From NCBI GenBank assembly GCA_942493145.1, contig OW818679.1, positions 4,216,001 to 4,280,000 of the forward strand: 64,000 bases of DNA. The letters are read 5' to 3'. This DNA comes from ENR-C20 sp942493145 (GTDB taxonomy: Bacteria; Bacillota; Clostridia; Acetivibrionales; DTU013). The stretch's first letter is position 1; each line of letters starts with the position of its first letter. The notes beneath the pieces were generated by a model. The model saw only the letters and a list, made by a program, of their open reading frames with translations. It ran no database searches and had not been told where the DNA came from. The position numbers and the translations under genes are program-made. This document shows, piece after piece, positions 52,160 to 62,641 of the stretch.

Positions 52160-54085
52160 ATGGATTATTTAGCTGGAAATTACGATATAGCGGTGATCGG
52201 CGCCGGACATGCAGGCTGTGAAGCAGCACTGGCTGCGGCGAGATTGGGTCTGAAGACCATAGTATTTGCCATCAATCTGGACAGTATTGCGAACATGCCC
52301 TGCAACCCCAGTGTCGGAGGGACGGCGAAGGGGCACCTTGTAAGAGAATTGGATGCACTTGGTGGAGAGATGGGGAAGTGTACCGACAAGACTTTCCTTC
52401 AATCAAAAATACTAAATTCCGCAAAGGGACCTGCGGTTTTTTCGCTGCGGGCGCAGGTTGACCGTCGGGGATACCAGATGGAGATGAAAAACACCCTGGA
52501 AAACCAGGATAATCTGGATATAAAGCAGGCCGAAGTTATAGAACTCATCATGGAGGAGACGGAAGGCATCAAAAAGGTCACCGGTGTCAAATCCCATACA
52601 GGTGCAATATACAAGTGCCATGCAGCTGTACTTGCAACCGGGACATACCTCAAAGGCAGGATTGTGCTGGGTGATGTAAACTATAGCGGCGGTCCTGACG
52701 GGCTCTTTCCAGCAGAAAGACTTTCGGACAGCATGAAGGAACATGAGATCGAGCTGATGCGTTTCAAAACAGGAACGCCGGCAAGGATAAACAGGCGGAG
52801 CATGGACTTCTCAAAAATGTCGGAACAGCCTGGAGACGGCCTTATAAGACCATTTTCATTTGAAAACGGGCATATTGAAAAGGATCAGGTTTCCTGCTGG
52901 CTTACATATACAAACAAGGAGACACACCGGGTCATCAGGGAAAACCTTCACAGATCGCCGCTTTTCAGCGGTGAAATTGAAGGAATCGGACCGCGGTATT
53001 GTCCCTCCATAGAGTCCAAGGTTGTAACGTTTGCAGAGAGAGAAAGCCATCAGGTTTTTGTAGAACCCATGGGACTCGGAACTCAGGAGATGTATCTTCA
53101 GGGAATGTCCAGCAGCCTTCCGGAGGATGTCCAGGAAAAAATGGTCAGGACGCTTCCCGGCCTTGAAAAGGCAGTAATAATGCGAAGTGCCTATGCGATA
53201 GAATATGATTGTATCAACCCGGAACAGTTAAAATTAAGTCTGGAATTTAAAGAAATCGAAGGACTGTTTTCCGCCGGTCAGATAAACGGCAGCTCGGGCT
53301 ACGAAGAAGCTGCAGCTCAGGGTTTGGTAGCAGGAATCAATGCGGCACTCAAATTACTGGGAAAGGAACCCCTTATTCTTGACAGGTCTGAGGCATATAT
53401 AGGTGTACTGATAGACGACCTGGTCACCAAAGGTACAAGGGAGCCCTACCGTGTCATGACCTCAAGAGCTGAATACAGGCTTCTGCTCAGGCAGGACAAC
53501 GCAGACATCCGACTGACGCCAAAAGGTTATGAAATCGGACTGATAAGCAGGGAGCGTTATGAGAGGTTCCTGACAAAAAAGGAGCAGGTGGACGTAGAGG
53601 CGAAAAGACTGGAAAATACGTATCTGCCTCCATCAGACAGGGTTAATGAGTTCCTTTATAAAATGCAAAGCACACCGATAAAAAGCGGAATAAAACTGGG
53701 CGAATTGTTAAGAAGGCCGGAGATAACCTATGAAGCATTGGAAGAGCTCGATGAGGGCCGGCCGGATTTCCTGAAGACAGTCAAACCGCCTGTTTATAAC
53801 GCTACAGCCGAAGAAGTGGAGATATCGGTCAAGTATGAAGGCTATATAAAGAGGCAGATGCAACAGGTAGAGCAGTTTAAAAAGCTTGAAAAGAGAAAGA
53901 TCCCTGAGGACATCGATTTCAGCACCATCTACGGCCTTCGAATCGAAGCGAGGCAGAAGCTGCAAAAGCAAAGGCCTGTATCTGTCGGGCAGGCTTCAAG
54001 GATATCGGGCGTGTCACCTGCGGACATATCGGTTCTCCTCATATATCTTGAGCAGCACAAAAGAAAGAATGATGGAACTGTATGA
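52160..54085 (+). CDS. mnmG: tRNA uridine modification enzyme MnmG (GidA)
   Basis: The FAD-dependent partner of MnmE. The 641-residue protein has the FAD-binding motif YDIAVIGAGHAGCEAALAAARLG (about 8-30), the NPSVGGTAKGHLVRELDALGG stretch, CHAAVLATGTYLKGRI, GPRYCPSIESKV, and the C-terminal helical domain with REPYRVMTSRAEYRLLLRQDNADIRLTP. The family length is about 630. The stop overlaps the rsmG start by 4 bases. The gene order mnmE-mnmG-rsmG-noc is the usual Firmicutes one. Confidence 0.96.
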   Translation: MDYLAGNYDIAVIGAGHAGCEAALAAARLGLKTIVFAINLDSIANMPCNPSVGGTAKGHLVRELDALGGEMGKCTDKTFLQSKILNSAKGPAVFSLRAQVDRRGYQMEMKNTLENQDNLDIKQAEVIELIMEETEGIKKVTGVKSHTGAIYKCHAAVLATGTYLKGRIVLGDVNYSGGPDGLFPAERLSDSMKEHEIELMRFKTGTPARINRRSMDFSKMSEQPGDGLIRPFSFENGHIEKDQVSCWLTYTNKETHRVIRENLHRSPLFSGEIEGIGPRYCPSIESKVVTFAERESHQVFVEPMGLGTQEMYLQGMSSSLPEDVQEKMVRTLPGLEKAVIMRSAYAIEYDCINPEQLKLSLEFKEIEGLFSAGQINGSSGYEEAAAQGLVAGINAALKLLGKEPLILDRSEAYIGVLIDDLVTKGTREPYRVMTSRAEYRLLLRQDNADIRLTPKGYEIGLISRERYERFLTKKEQVDVEAKRLENTYLPPSDRVNEFLYKMQSTPIKSGIKLGELLRRPEITYEALEELDEGRPDFLKTVKPPVYNATAEEVEISVKYEGYIKRQMQQVEQFKKLEKRKIPEDIDFSTIYGLRIEARQKLQKQRPVSVGQASRISGVSPADISVLLIYLEQHKRKNDGTV

Positions 54086-54891
54086 GTGAGAGAAAAGATA
54101 AGGACGAAAAAGATAAGGACGGAAAAGATATGAAAGAGACAGGTTTGGATGCATCGGTAATAGATAAATCACCCGAGGAGCTGTTAAAGGAGGGGGCTGC
54201 GTTATACTCCCACGACCTCGGCGAAAAGGAAATTGAAAAGCTGATGAAATTCAAGGACCTCCTGCTGGAGTGGAACCAGAAAATGAATCTGACGGCCATC
54301 GAAGAGGAAAAGGAAGTCATAGTAAAGCATTTCATAGACTCGCTCAGTATTCTTCCATGGGTAGGCAATAATGGGGAAAGCATAGTTGATGTTGGCACAG
54401 GAGCAGGCTTCCCGGGAATACCAATTAAAATTATATGTGAAAATTCGAAGATCACTCTTATGGATGCGCTGGAAAAGAGGGTAAAGTTCCTCGATACCGT
54501 AATCGTAGAAACCGGACTTAAGGGTATAACTGCCGTTCATGGCAGGGCAGAGGATCTGGGCGTCAATCCCGTGTACAGAGAGAAATTTGATATTGCTGTT
54601 GCGAGAGCTGTGGCCGGACTGCCGGTATTGCTGGAATACTGCCTTCCATTTGTAAAAATAGGCGGTATCTTCATAGCAATGAAGGGAAGCAGCACCGAAG
54701 AAATCGAGGCTTCGGGCAGGGCGTTGGATATACTCGGTGGGAAAATTGAAGAGGTCAGGAGAATTGTCCTGCCTTTCAGTGACTTCAGTAGAAATATAAT
54801 TATAATAAGAAAGTTTCGACAAACCCCGACAAAATATCCCAGGAAATCGGGAAAACCTTCAAAAGAACCTCTAACCCAGATTGGTAAATAA
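54082..54891 (+). CDS. rsmG: 16S rRNA (guanine-N7) methyltransferase RsmG
   Basis: RsmG (GidB) methylates G527 of 16S rRNA. The 269-residue protein has NLTAIEEEKEVIVKHFIDSL, the SAM-binding VDVGTGAGFPGIPIKI (about 101-116), a DALEKRVKFLDTV helix, ARAVAGLPVLLEYCLPFVKIGG and MKGSS. It is about 30 residues longer than usual because of a Lys/Asp-rich N-terminal stretch (ERKDKDEKDKDGKDMKETG). The start at 54082 in the ATGA overlap is taken; the ATG at 54130 would give a normal-length protein and cannot be excluded. The C-terminus is basic. It is coupled to mnmG. Confidence 0.93.
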   Translation: MSERKDKDEKDKDGKDMKETGLDASVIDKSPEELLKEGAALYSHDLGEKEIEKLMKFKDLLLEWNQKMNLTAIEEEKEVIVKHFIDSLSILPWVGNNGESIVDVGTGAGFPGIPIKIICENSKITLMDALEKRVKFLDTVIVETGLKGITAVHGRAEDLGVNPVYREKFDIAVARAVAGLPVLLEYCLPFVKIGGIFIAMKGSSTEEIEASGRALDILGGKIEEVRRIVLPFSDFSRNIIIIRKFRQTPTKYPRKSGKPSKEPLTQIGK

Positions 54892-55108
54892 CCGTATAAT
54901 GTAGTAATATAGCGGTTTTGGACGAACGATTCCATGAATAAAAAGAAGGTAATAAAAAAAGAAGCGGCGAATATTTCTCCCTACAACCAATTACTGGTAA
55001 ATCATCCCAGTAGCAATACGAAGGATGATGCGATTACTGTATGCACTGTTGCATAACAAAGGACAGGGTAGGTACAGGGGAAAAAAGTGGAGAAAAGGAT
55101 GGTGCCGC

Positions 55109-55945
55109 ATGCTGGAAAATAAACTACAGCTTCAAAAGACCGACAAACGTGATGAGCAGAAGAATATATCCTATCTGAACATAGAAAGTATCAGACCAAA
55201 TCCGTACCAGCCAAGAAAACAATTCGCAAAGGGCGCACTTGAGGAGTTATGTGATTCCATCAAACAGTATGGAGTCATTCAACCTATCAATGTCAGAAAA
55301 ATATCGGTAGGCAACTACGAGCTGGTAGCTGGTGAAAGAAGGCTCAGGGCTGCTACAATGGCCGGATTGAAGGAAATACCGGCAATAATTGTGAATGTAA
55401 CAGACAATGATTCTGCTGTCATGGCACTTATCGAAAACCTTCAAAGAGAGGACCTAAGCTACATGGAGGAGGCAGAGGGCTATAACAACCTGCTTAACGA
55501 CCATGGGCTGACACAGGAGGAGCTGGCGCAGAAGATCGGGAAAAGCCAGTCCACTATCGCAAACAAGATAAGGCTTTTGAAGCTGCCACCGATGGTCAAG
55601 AAGATGCTTGCAGACAATGGCCTTACAGAAAGGCATGCAAGAGCACTTCTTAAACTCCACGACGAGCAGCTTCAGCTGAAGGTCCTGAAGCATGTATGTG
55701 AGAAAGGTATGAATGTTAAAAGGACGGAAGAACTTGTAGAACGGGCAATTGAAAGATGCACCAGAAGAGAAAAGGAAAACCGTCCGGAGAAGAAGTTTAC
55801 CAAGGCAATAAAAGACATAAGGATATTTATAAATACAATACGGCAAGCTCTTGATTTGATGAAGAAATCTGGCATAAATGTAAAGGCAGCTCAGATAGAC
55901 AGGGGTGAGTACCTGGAATTCATAATCAGAATACCAAAAAGCTGA
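55109..55945 (+). CDS. noc: Nucleoid occlusion protein Noc (ParB family)
   Basis: This 278-residue ParB paralogue lies right after rsmG, the normal noc position. It has the CTP-binding domain with RPNPYQPRKQFAKGALEELCDSI and LVAGERRLRAATMAGL, the ENLQREDLSYMEEAEGYNNLL motif, and a helix-turn-helix region LTQEELAQKIGKSQSTIANKIRLLKL. The start at 55109 follows AAGGATGG by about 6 bases; a longer frame from 55025 has no good site. The N-terminal membrane-targeting helix seen in Bacillus Noc is not obvious. The call is by synteny; a second chromosomal ParB is the alternative. The gap 54892-55108 shows no feature. Confidence 0.85.
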   Translation: MLENKLQLQKTDKRDEQKNISYLNIESIRPNPYQPRKQFAKGALEELCDSIKQYGVIQPINVRKISVGNYELVAGERRLRAATMAGLKEIPAIIVNVTDNDSAVMALIENLQREDLSYMEEAEGYNNLLNDHGLTQEELAQKIGKSQSTIANKIRLLKLPPMVKKMLADNGLTERHARALLKLHDEQLQLKVLKHVCEKGMNVKRTEELVERAIERCTRREKENRPEKKFTKAIKDIRIFINTIRQALDLMKKSGINVKAAQIDRGEYLEFIIRIPKS

Positions 55946-56117
55946 GCATGAAGATGCTATGAAAGAAAGCCTGACATTAAAAATAAAAATATGCCTCTTA
56001 GCAGTAAAATATGAAATAAGTGGACATTGCACTAAAAGTTTATTAAAATATTATATTAGAGCTACAGCTAAAAAATAGCAATACTGCTACCAATGATATC
56101 AGGAGAGAGGTATATAA

Positions 56118-58691
56118 ATGTCAGACAACGAGAATGTCAAGGGCCATAGGTTAATACCTGTAGATATAGAGTCCGAGATGAAAAAGTCCTTTATCGATTA
56201 CGCCATGAGCGTTATCGTTGACCGCGCCCTTCCGGATGTGAGGGACGGATTGAAGCCCGTCCACAGACGTATTATGTATTCAATGTTCACGCAGGGTTTT
56301 ACTGCCGACAAGACATACAGGAAATGCGCGACAACCGTCGGTGACGTACTTGGCCGATTCCATCCCCATGGAGATGCTGCGGTCTATGACAGTCTTGTCC
56401 GTATGGCACAGGATTTTTCTCTCAGAAAACCGCTTGTTGACGGCCATGGCAACTTCGGTTCCAGGGACGGCGACTCAGCGGCTGCCTACAGATACACCGA
56501 AGCCAGGCTTGCCAAGATTGCAATGGAGATGCTGGCTGATATTAATAAGGATACAGTCGATTTCAAGCCCAACTTTGATGAGCACGAGATGGAGCCGGTG
56601 GTTCTTCCGTCGCGCTTCCCCAATCTGCTCGTCAACGGTTCTACGGGTATAGCGGTCGGAATGGCTACGAACATTCCGCCCCACAATCTTACAGAGGTCA
56701 TCAATGGAATAATCCAGGTGATTGATAATCCGGAAACTACAGTGGACGATCTCAATAAAATAATCAAAGGCCCCGATTTCCCGACTGCCGGCACCATAAT
56801 CGGAAAGCAGGGAATCAGGGATTACTTCAGGACAGGCCGCGGCAGGGTCGTTGTCCGTGCCAAAACGGAGATTGAGACAGTCAGCGGAAACAGACAGAGA
56901 ATAATAGTCAAAGATCTGCCTTACCAGGTAAACAAGGCAAGGCTGATAGAGAAGATTGCCGAGCTTACAAAGGAAAAGAGACTGGAAGGCATTTCCGATA
57001 TTAACGACGAATCGGACAGAAATGAAGCCGTCAGGATCGTCATATCACTGAAAAGAGATGCGAATCCAGGCGTTGTGCTGAATCAGCTCTATAAAAACAC
57101 CCAGCTGCAGGATGCCTTCAGCGTCAACATGCTGGCGCTGGTCCAATCGGAGGAAGGCAAGTTCGAACCCAAGATAATAAACATTCGCCAGGCGCTGGAT
57201 CATTATATAAAACACCAGAAGGTCGTCATCACAAGAAGGACCAAGTTCGAACTTGAGAAGGCGGAGGCCAGGGCGCACATTTTGGAAGGCCTTCGAATCG
57301 CCATAGACTTTCTTGATGAAGTCATCGCCATAATAAGGGGATCACGGACGGAAGTACTTGCGAAACAGGGTTTGATGGACAGATTCAACCTGAGTGAAAG
57401 ACAAGCTCAGGCAATCGTGGACATGAGATTGGGAAGGCTTACCGGACTCGAAAGGGAAAAGCTGGAGGCGGAGTATAAGGATATCATGGAGAAGGTGGCT
57501 TATTTCCGGTCGGTTCTGGTGGATGAAGCCCTCCTCTTTGGCATAATAAAGGACGAGCTTACTCTGATAAGGGACAAATATGGAGACGACAGGCGCACAG
57601 AGATAACAGCCGACGAGGATGAAATAGACATAGAAGATCTTATAGAGGAAGAGGAAAGTGTAATAACACTGACACATTTCGGCTATATAAAGAGATTGCC
57701 TGCGGATACCTACAAGAGCCAGAGAAGGGGCGGGAAGGGCATTGCAGCTTTGAGCACGAGGGAAGAGGATTTTGTTGAAAATCTATTTATAACCTCGACC
57801 CATAACTACATCATGTTCTTCACCAACAAAGGCAGGGTATACAGGCTAAAGGCATATCAGATACCCGAAGCTGGGCGCACGGCAAAGGGGACTGCAATAG
57901 TCAATCTTCTTGAACTGGATGGCAACGAAAAGGTCACTGCCATAATTCCGATAGCAGGCTATACGGAAGGGCAGTATCTCATAATGGCCACAAAATTAGG
58001 CCATATTAAGAAGACCGACCTGATGGAATACGACAGTATCAGGCGCGGCGGCCTTGCGGCAGTTACGCTGAGGGAGAATGACGAACTGATTGACGTCAGG
58101 CTGACTGACGGCGCCAAGGATATAATAATGGTAACAAGGGACGGTATGTCCATAAGGTTCAAGGAAAGCGACGTAAGGCCTCTGGGCAGGGTTTCACAGG
58201 GAGTAAGGGGCATCAACCTCGATGAGGACGACTATGTAGTTGGCATGGGAGCTTCAATTCCCGACGCTACTTTGCTGGTAGTTACTGAAAACGGCTTTGG
58301 CAAGCGAACCGAACTGGATGAATACAAGGTTCAGACCAGGGCAGGTAAAGGCATACTGACTTACAGAGTGACGGAGAAGACCGGAAAAGTGGCTGGAGCC
58401 AGACTTGTAAATGAAAGCGACGAAATAATGCTCATAAGTTCAGACGGAACAATAATAAGGATGGAAGTCGCTGAAATAAGCATACTCGGAAGGGCGACCA
58501 TGGGCGTAACGCTTATGAGGACGACCGGCGGCGACAAGGTTGTGAGCATTGCGAGGATTACAATGGATGAAGCGGAAGCCGAAGAGGAATCGGAAGGCAC
58601 CGATGGAGTGGAAGGCAGCGACGGAGCAGAAGGCAGCGATGGAGCGGCAGGTGTCAATAACGCTGACAGCGAAGTAGGCCTGGAAGATTAG
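56118..58691 (+). CDS. gyrA: DNA gyrase subunit A
   Basis: GyrA cuts and rejoins DNA. The 857-residue protein has the winged-helix region with PDVRDGLKPVHRRIMYSM, the quinolone-determining stretch FHPHGDAAVYDSLVRMAQ, the catalytic Tyr in AAAYRYTEARL (Tyr126), and a C-terminal six-bladed wrapping domain with the GyrA box QRRGGKG (about residues 536-542), which separates it from ParC. The tail after residue 815 is acidic and repetitive (EGSDGAEGSDGAAG). The residue equal to Escherichia coli Ser83 is Ala87, and Asp87 is kept as Asp91. It lies after noc on the right arm, not beside gyrB. Confidence 0.96.
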   Translation: MSDNENVKGHRLIPVDIESEMKKSFIDYAMSVIVDRALPDVRDGLKPVHRRIMYSMFTQGFTADKTYRKCATTVGDVLGRFHPHGDAAVYDSLVRMAQDFSLRKPLVDGHGNFGSRDGDSAAAYRYTEARLAKIAMEMLADINKDTVDFKPNFDEHEMEPVVLPSRFPNLLVNGSTGIAVGMATNIPPHNLTEVINGIIQVIDNPETTVDDLNKIIKGPDFPTAGTIIGKQGIRDYFRTGRGRVVVRAKTEIETVSGNRQRIIVKDLPYQVNKARLIEKIAELTKEKRLEGISDINDESDRNEAVRIVISLKRDANPGVVLNQLYKNTQLQDAFSVNMLALVQSEEGKFEPKIINIRQALDHYIKHQKVVITRRTKFELEKAEARAHILEGLRIAIDFLDEVIAIIRGSRTEVLAKQGLMDRFNLSERQAQAIVDMRLGRLTGLEREKLEAEYKDIMEKVAYFRSVLVDEALLFGIIKDELTLIRDKYGDDRRTEITADEDEIDIEDLIEEEESVITLTHFGYIKRLPADTYKSQRRGGKGIAALSTREEDFVENLFITSTHNYIMFFTNKGRVYRLKAYQIPEAGRTAKGTAIVNLLELDGNEKVTAIIPIAGYTEGQYLIMATKLGHIKKTDLMEYDSIRRGGLAAVTLRENDELIDVRLTDGAKDIIMVTRDGMSIRFKESDVRPLGRVSQGVRGINLDEDDYVVGMGASIPDATLLVVTENGFGKRTELDEYKVQTRAGKGILTYRVTEKTGKVAGARLVNESDEIMLISSDGTIIRMEVAEISILGRATMGVTLMRTTGGDKVVSIARITMDEAEAEEESEGTDGVEGSDGAEGSDGAAGVNNADSEVGLED

Positions 58692-58719
58692 GAGCTGACC
58701 GAGCAAAGGTATGATTGGT

Positions 58720-58756
58720 GTAAGCGCATGGGATAGAACCGTGCGCTTACTTTTTT
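58720..58756 (+). terminator. Terminator after gyrA
   Basis: GTAAGCGCA (58720-58728) and TGCGCTTAC (58742-58750) form a perfect 9-bp stem with a 13-base loop, followed by six T residues. It lies about 30 bases past the gyrA stop. Confidence 0.9.
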
Positions 58757-58848
58757 GCCTAAATAACAAAAAACAGCATATTGTTACATAATAAAACTTT
58801 AATGTATAATAGATGAGGATTTTATCAAAAAATTCTAGGAGGTTTTTA

Positions 58849-59475
58849 ATGAAAAAGCTTGGAATGATTATCGTAACACTGATTCTGGTTATTTCTATTT
58901 CTACTGTGGGCCTTGCAGCAGGAATCAATGGGGACTATCAAGGAAATGCAATCGTCAATGTAGTAATCAATGGAGTAGCTCAGATATTTCCTAAAGTGCC
59001 GGCCATCAATTTTAACGGGAGTACCCTGTTGCCACTCAGGGCATGTGTTGAAGGCGTAAACGGCATAGTGGAATGGGACGCCGGATCGCAGACAGCGAGT
59101 GTTATAAAGCCGGAAGCCAGTATAAATTTCTTTGTTTTTAAAGAAGACGGTGAAAATATAGAAGGTACATACTCAATGATACCAGTACTTGATTCTGGGA
59201 AAAAGTATTACTCTGTTGTAGATATAGGGGGGATACCCAAAGGTACATATACCATTAAGTGCGAGATTATCAATCAGGGCGGCACAGTAATTTATTATAC
59301 CAACGATACATCTTTCACCCTCGAAGAAGACAATGATATGTATTCTGATGTAACTGAATGGGAAAGTTTCGATATATATGCAGAGATTTATAAATTCAAG
59401 GTTTCAATGAAGGATAAATCAGGAGCATACAAAACTATCGCTGTAAAGACGATGAAGTATGATCCAGCGGAATAA
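58849..59475 (+). CDS. Secreted protein with copper amine oxidase N-like (stalk) domain
   Basis: This 208-residue protein has a signal peptide (MKKLGMIIVTLILVISISTV then GLAAG). A short copper-amine-oxidase-N-like domain follows (VVINGVAQIFPKVPAINFNGSTLLPLRACVEGVNGIVEWDAGSQTASVIK, about 34-87), common in clostridial surface proteins, where it has no copper-oxidase activity. The remaining 120 residues form a beta-rich domain that I do not recognise. GGAGG precedes the ATG. A promoter-like TATAAT lies near 58805. It is a single gene between gyrA and the rRNA operon, with a terminator behind it. Confidence 0.78.
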   Translation: MKKLGMIIVTLILVISISTVGLAAGINGDYQGNAIVNVVINGVAQIFPKVPAINFNGSTLLPLRACVEGVNGIVEWDAGSQTASVIKPEASINFFVFKEDGENIEGTYSMIPVLDSGKKYYSVVDIGGIPKGTYTIKCEIINQGGTVIYYTNDTSFTLEEDNDMYSDVTEWESFDIYAEIYKFKVSMKDKSGAYKTIAVKTMKYDPAE

Positions 59476-59496
59476 GTAAAACTTGTCAGGGTTAAG

Positions 59497-59524
59497 GGGA
59501 TTTTCCGAACGATCGGAAAGTCCC
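59497..59524 (+). terminator. Terminator after the secreted protein gene
   Basis: GGGA-T-TTTCCGA (59497-59508) pairs with TCGGAAA-G-TCCC (59513-59524) across a tetraloop ACGA, followed by TTTCC. It is a clear hairpin though its U-tract is short. Confidence 0.7.
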
Positions 59525-59530
59525 TTTCCT

Positions 59531-60186
59531 AATTATATTAAATAACTCGTTCGCCATTCATATCTTCGCGGACGAGTGAACTGGAACTATTCATATTTGT
59601 TATTCACAAAGGAGTATTTGAAAATGTGATTCCATTCGGCAGGAATAAGTATGATACAACAAGATAAATGAGTAAAAAGGAGAATCTGTGGCATAAATAT
59701 GATTAAAGCGTGAATATGCAGCTTATGTTGGATTGAACGTGAGGTGCTGCGGTGGTATAGTAATAAAGCTGTCGCTGCTGACGACTGAAAGACGGAAGGG
59801 AGAAGCGTTGAAACGCTTCGTAACACCGGACTTGATGGTAAAAAGAGTAAACAAAAAAGTAGTTGACAAACAAAAGGCAGCGTGGTAAGATAATCAAGCC
59901 GCTTTAAACGGAACGGCAACGAAAGAGCGAAAGCGCTTTCGACAGAATGAATAGAAGCAAGTAGCAATACGAGCTGCTAAACATTCTGGATGGACCTTGA
60001 AAAGTAAACAGTGTAATAATAATAACTCGTACAATTTCAAGAGTGAATAATGTACGGTGACACATCTCTAGCGAGAAATGTCACTCGAATTAAAAACTTG
60101 CGAACTTAAAGTCAGTAAATAGTAAAGAGCCAAATGGCTTTCTACAAAAAACGTAATTGACGGACTTCGGTCCTGATATAAAAATT
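59531..60186 (+). promoter_or_regulatory. rRNA operon promoter and leader
   Basis: No gene is seen in this 656-base stretch. A promoter TTGACA (59863-59868), 17 bases, TAAGAT (59886-59891) points at the rRNA genes. Hairpins include GAAGCGTT/AACGCTTC (about 59802-59819), GAAAGCGCTTTC near 59930, GTGACA/TGTCAC near 60058-60083, and CGGACTTCGGTCC near 60162. The leader to 16S is about 290 bases and is likely to hold anti-termination and RNase III processing signals. Confidence 0.65.
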
Positions 60187-61710
<1,524 letters not shown>

Positions 61711-61990
61711 CCGTGGTACCGACGAGGTATCACAACACTCCTGGTCGATATGTAATGAGATTAAGAGGGAACGAGAAATCGTGACTCGCAATCGGAATTG
61801 CATTAAGTCTCAACCAAACAATTGCGTAAGTGATTGTTGAAGTGAGACACGTACTGCAGAGCAGTACAAGCGAGTTATCTAAAATACACTGTTCACTTTT
61901 GAAGGCCCATAAAAGGGATCTTCGAAAACATGATAATTGACGAAGAGAACTGACCGTTGAGCAACTACAATCGTCAATTAACAAATCGAC

Positions 61991-62066
61991 GGGGGTATAG
62001 CTCAGCTGGGAGAGCACCTGCCTTGCAAGCAGGGGGTCATGAGTTCGAGTCTCATTATCTCCACCA
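61991..62066 (+). tRNA. tRNA-Ala(TGC) in the 16S-23S spacer
   Basis: A 76-base tRNA has D-loop GCTCAGCTGGGAGAGC, anticodon loop CTTGCAA (anticodon TGC) and T-loop GTTCGAGTC, with CCA encoded. The acceptor GGGGGTA/TATCTCC holds two G-U pairs. Many Firmicutes have tRNA-Ile plus tRNA-Ala here; this operon has only Ala. Confidence 0.95.
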
Positions 62067-62641
62067 ACCTTTAGTAACAGCATTTTTTTTGCTCTTATGA
62101 CAGGGTAAATTTACCGGTTGACGTAACAACTGAAACCGCGTATAATTTAAAATCCACGGATGATAAGTCCGTAACTTCACAGGAAACTGTGATTGTACCT
62201 TGAAAACTATATAATGTGTAAAGCGACATAGCACACGTGAGGACGTGTGCGGAAATGAGAAAGACAAACAAATAAGGGTAACTACAGTATCATTCAAACG
62301 ATACAACTAGAAACTCTTAGGATAGTTTCAAACTTCGGTTTGAAATAGGATTGCTGCGCAGCAGAGTAATGAAGATTATGCGCTACGCGATAATCCCTGT
62401 TAAACTCATTTGACGTGTAAAGACAAATCACTTTAAGATCGCTTGCGCAACGCAGGTTGCGTAAGTATTGAGAACCAAGAAACAATTATTTAGCGATAAT
62501 TGTGGATCGTACAAAGTGGCAAGAAACGAGCAGCGCAACGATGATGAACGTCGAGGAGCGGAGTGTATATATTATACATGAGCACCAGAGATCGTGAAAT
62601 CTGACACAGTGATGCGAAGTTTATTGACGCTTTGGACAAAA
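62067..62641 (+). other. Long 16S-23S spacer with several hairpins
   Basis: This 575-base spacer after tRNA-Ala holds a series of hairpins: GCACACGT/ACGTGTGC (about 62230-62250), TTTCAAACTTCGGTTTGAAA (about 62326-62345), GCTGCGCAGC (about 62353-62362), GATTATGCGCTACGCGATAATC (62373-62394) and GCGCAAC/GTTGCG (about 62445-62461). Most are likely RNase processing sites for 23S. No coding gene is evident. Confidence 0.6.

Noticed and set aside
55025..55108. Longer Noc N-terminus from 55025
   Set aside because: It has no ribosome-binding site, and the added residues are Arg/Lys-rich without the phenylalanine pattern of the Bacillus Noc membrane helix.
59531..60186. Coding gene between the secreted protein and 16S
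   Set aside because: Frames on both strands here lack ribosome-binding sites and family resemblance; the stretch has rRNA promoter and leader features.
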